Shown piece after piece: positions 42,087 to 43,238 of a stretch of 43,238 bases of DNA; position 1 is the first letter of the stretch, and each line of letters opens with the position of its first letter. Below the pieces are notes generated by a model that saw nothing but the letters and a program-made list of their open reading frames with translations, ran no database searches and was not told the DNA's origin. Location: NCBI RefSeq assembly GCF_029945805.1, contig NZ_JAQSDH010000020.1, forward strand, positions 1 through 43,238. Direction: 5' to 3'. Both the position numbers and the translations under genes were made by a program. Source of the stretch: Flavobacterium sp. (lineage in GTDB: Bacteria; Bacteroidota; Bacteroidia; Flavobacteriales; Flavobacteriaceae).

Positions 42087-42944
42087 ATGGAAGTTTTATT
42101 TACACCAAATGCAGTAATTGCACTATTAACATTAACCTTTTTAGAAATTATCCTGGGGATTGACAATATTGTATTTCTTTCGATCGTTTCAGGAAAACTT
42201 AAAGAAGAAGACCAACCCAAAGCGCGACGAATTGGACTATTGTTAGCCATGCTTTTCAGGATTATATTGCTATTTGGAATTACCTGGGTTTTGAATTTAC
42301 AGGATACATTGTTATCAATAGATTGGGGTTTCTTTGAAGCGCACATTACAGGACAAAGTTTAATTATTTTTGGTGGTGGTTTGTTTCTATTGTATAAATC
42401 AGTTTCTGAAATTCACCATAAATTAGAAGGAGATGAAGAAGGAACTACGGGAAAAGCGAGTGCTACTTTGTCTCAGGCCATACTTCAAATTGCCTTATTA
42501 AATATTGTTTTTTCTTTCGATAGTATTTTAACTGCAGTTGGAATGGTCAGCATGAAAGACCCTTCAGAGGGCGGTTTTGGTTACGAGGGTGCTCTGATTA
42601 TTATGATTCTTTCTGTCGTTATTTCTATTGTAATTATGATGATTTTTGCAGGCCCAGTTTCTAAGTTTGTGAATGAACATCCGACTATTCAAATTCTTGG
42701 TTTGTCATTTTTAATCTTAATCGGAGTAATGCTTCTGGCCGAAGGATCGCATTTGGCACATTTCCGTTTTGGGAACGATGTAGAAGTTGGTGTAATTCCG
42801 AAAGGTTATTTATACTTTGCTATTTTCTTCTCTTTATTTGTAGAATTCCTCAATTTGAAAATGAAAAAAGGCAGAAAGGCTGTTAAGCTTCGTAATAGCG
42901 AAATTATCGACAATAAGTTGAAAGATACAGATGCTACGAATTAG
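42087..42944 (+). CDS. TerC-family integral membrane protein
   Basis: The 285-residue protein has about seven to nine transmembrane helices. The TerC signature is seen in LTFLEIILGIDNIVFLSI near the N terminus and in the repeat-related IVFSFDSILTAVGMV, both with acidic residues within helices. TerC/Alx family proteins are linked to manganese export and to metallation of exported proteins, and some to tellurite resistance. The substrate cannot be set from sequence. The basic C-terminal tail (KMKKGRKAVKLR) is cytoplasmic. A clear terminator follows. Confidence 0.92.
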   Translation: MEVLFTPNAVIALLTLTFLEIILGIDNIVFLSIVSGKLKEEDQPKARRIGLLLAMLFRIILLFGITWVLNLQDTLLSIDWGFFEAHITGQSLIIFGGGLFLLYKSVSEIHHKLEGDEEGTTGKASATLSQAILQIALLNIVFSFDSILTAVGMVSMKDPSEGGFGYEGALIIMILSVVISIVIMMIFAGPVSKFVNEHPTIQILGLSFLILIGVMLLAEGSHLAHFRFGNDVEVGVIPKGYLYFAIFFSLFVEFLNLKMKKGRKAVKLRNSEIIDNKLKDTDATN

Positions 42945-42998
42945 TAGCGAACGGTTCGGGATTTATCAGTAATGGTAATTCCTGCTATTCATTGCAAT

Positions 42999-43029
42999 AA
43001 AAAAAGCTTCCAATTCGGAAGCTTTTTTT
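42999..43029 (+). terminator. Terminator after the TerC-family gene
   Basis: GCTTCC and GGAAGC form a perfect stem with a 5-base loop, extended by an A run before and a T run after. Confidence 0.85.
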
Positions 43030-43078
43030 ATTTTCATTGCTATCAGGGCTAGATAGGAATTGTATTTTTAAACCAGAC

Positions 43079-43093
43079 AGGTTTTTAAAACCT
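43079..43093. repeat. Palindrome AGGTTTTTAAAACCT
   Basis: AGGTTTT and AAAACCT flank a single T. The wider sequence looks like a decayed copy of the CCTGACAGGTTTTTAAAACCTGTCAGG-like intergenic palindromes seen in Flavobacterium; the comparison is from memory. Confidence 0.5.
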
Positions 43094-43110
43094 TTCAGCA
43101 GCATTATTTT

Positions 43111-43183
43111 TGTTTCAAATTTAATTTTGCAAACGATTTTGAAACAAGTTGTGTTTCAATTTTAATTTTGCAAACGATTTTGA
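43111..43183 (+). repeat. 32-bp direct repeat, two copies
   Basis: The segment 43111-43142 recurs at 43152-43183 with one mismatch (A to T at the ninth base). The unit begins TGTTTCAA and ends GCAAACGATTTTGA. The period is 41 bases. Only two copies are visible and there is no cas gene, so it is not a CRISPR array. Confidence 0.85.
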
Positions 43184-43185
43184 AT

Positions 43186-43238
43186 GACTAGTCCTAAATA
43201 ATCGATACAGATTATAAGACAAAAATAGATAGATTAAA
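43186..43238. mobile_element. Possible end of an insertion sequence
   Basis: Directly after the second repeat copy the sequence changes to TGACTAGTCCTAAATAATCG and continues with CGATACAGATTATAAGAC to the edge. A TGA-started end with this wording resembles IS3-family termini of Bacteroidota from memory. No transposase lies within the window, so this is tentative. Confidence 0.25.

Noticed and set aside
43111..43183. Repeat pair as a mini CRISPR array
   Set aside because: There are only two copies, the spacer is 9 bases long, and no cas genes are present.
42945..43238. tRNA or small gene at the right edge
   Set aside because: No cloverleaf, no open frame of useful length; only a terminator, repeats and a possible insertion sequence edge are seen.

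Overview
The window is chromosomal DNA of a Flavobacterium-like member of the Bacteroidota (Flavobacteriaceae). This is suggested by the AT-rich sequence, the near absence of Shine-Dalgarno sites, many TTG-N18/19-TAnnTTTG promoters, type IX secretion (T9SS) C-terminal domains, a fused lpxC/fabZ gene and the gene order menD - HD hydrolase - lpxD - lpxC/fabZ - lpxA - efp - lpxD paralogue - sucD. I found no rRNA, tRNA, CRISPR array or complete mobile element.

Left end (1-5000): a two-component system (OmpR-type regulator and HAMP-type histidine kinase, minus strand) diverges from a PAP2 phosphatase gene overlapped by a phosphoethanolamine transferase gene (EptA type). The 300-base intergenic region holds two back-to-back promoters and a perfect inverted repeat at the predicted start of the PAP2/EptA transcript. 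It looks like a regulated lipid A remodelling (polymyxin-resistance type) locus. Next (5000-10615, minus strand) are two exported proteins of unknown function, a membrane-anchored von Willebrand A-like protein and fabG.

Centre-left (10716-16356, plus strand): a tightly packed set of genes encoding an ECF sigma factor, a one-helix anti-sigma-like protein, a Spy/CnrX-like periplasmic sensor, an MbnP-family copper protein, an MbnH-type dihaem peroxidase, a T9SS-exported YHYH protein and a second dihaem peroxidase (a lipoprotein). The second peroxidase has lost the first cysteine of its N-terminal haem motif (YATCH instead of CxxCH). The arrangement resembles the CnrYXH metal-sensing module placed in front of an MbnP/MbnH tryptophan-oxidising copper system. 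It is the most interesting candidate system here.

Centre (16455-23955, minus strand): three tandem paralogous secreted proteins share a signal peptide, a calcium-loop-like segment, a diverged leucine-rich repeat block, conserved beta-sandwich modules and a T9SS domain. Centre-right (24047-33331, minus strand) is the housekeeping block for succinyl-CoA synthetase alpha, lipid A synthesis, EF-P, an HD hydrolase and menaquinone synthesis (menD).

Right end (33426-43238): a mixture of small transcription units. They encode a GNAT acetyltransferase, a NYN-LOTUS protein, a DUF4369/thioredoxin-like exported protein, a THUMP rRNA methyltransferase, a SAM methyltransferase, a ZIP transporter, MurQ, small membrane proteins, a small lipoprotein and a TerC-family protein. 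A probable structured RNA element lies at 41526-41634. Beyond the last terminator there is a 32-bp direct repeat, a decayed palindrome and possibly the edge of an insertion sequence.
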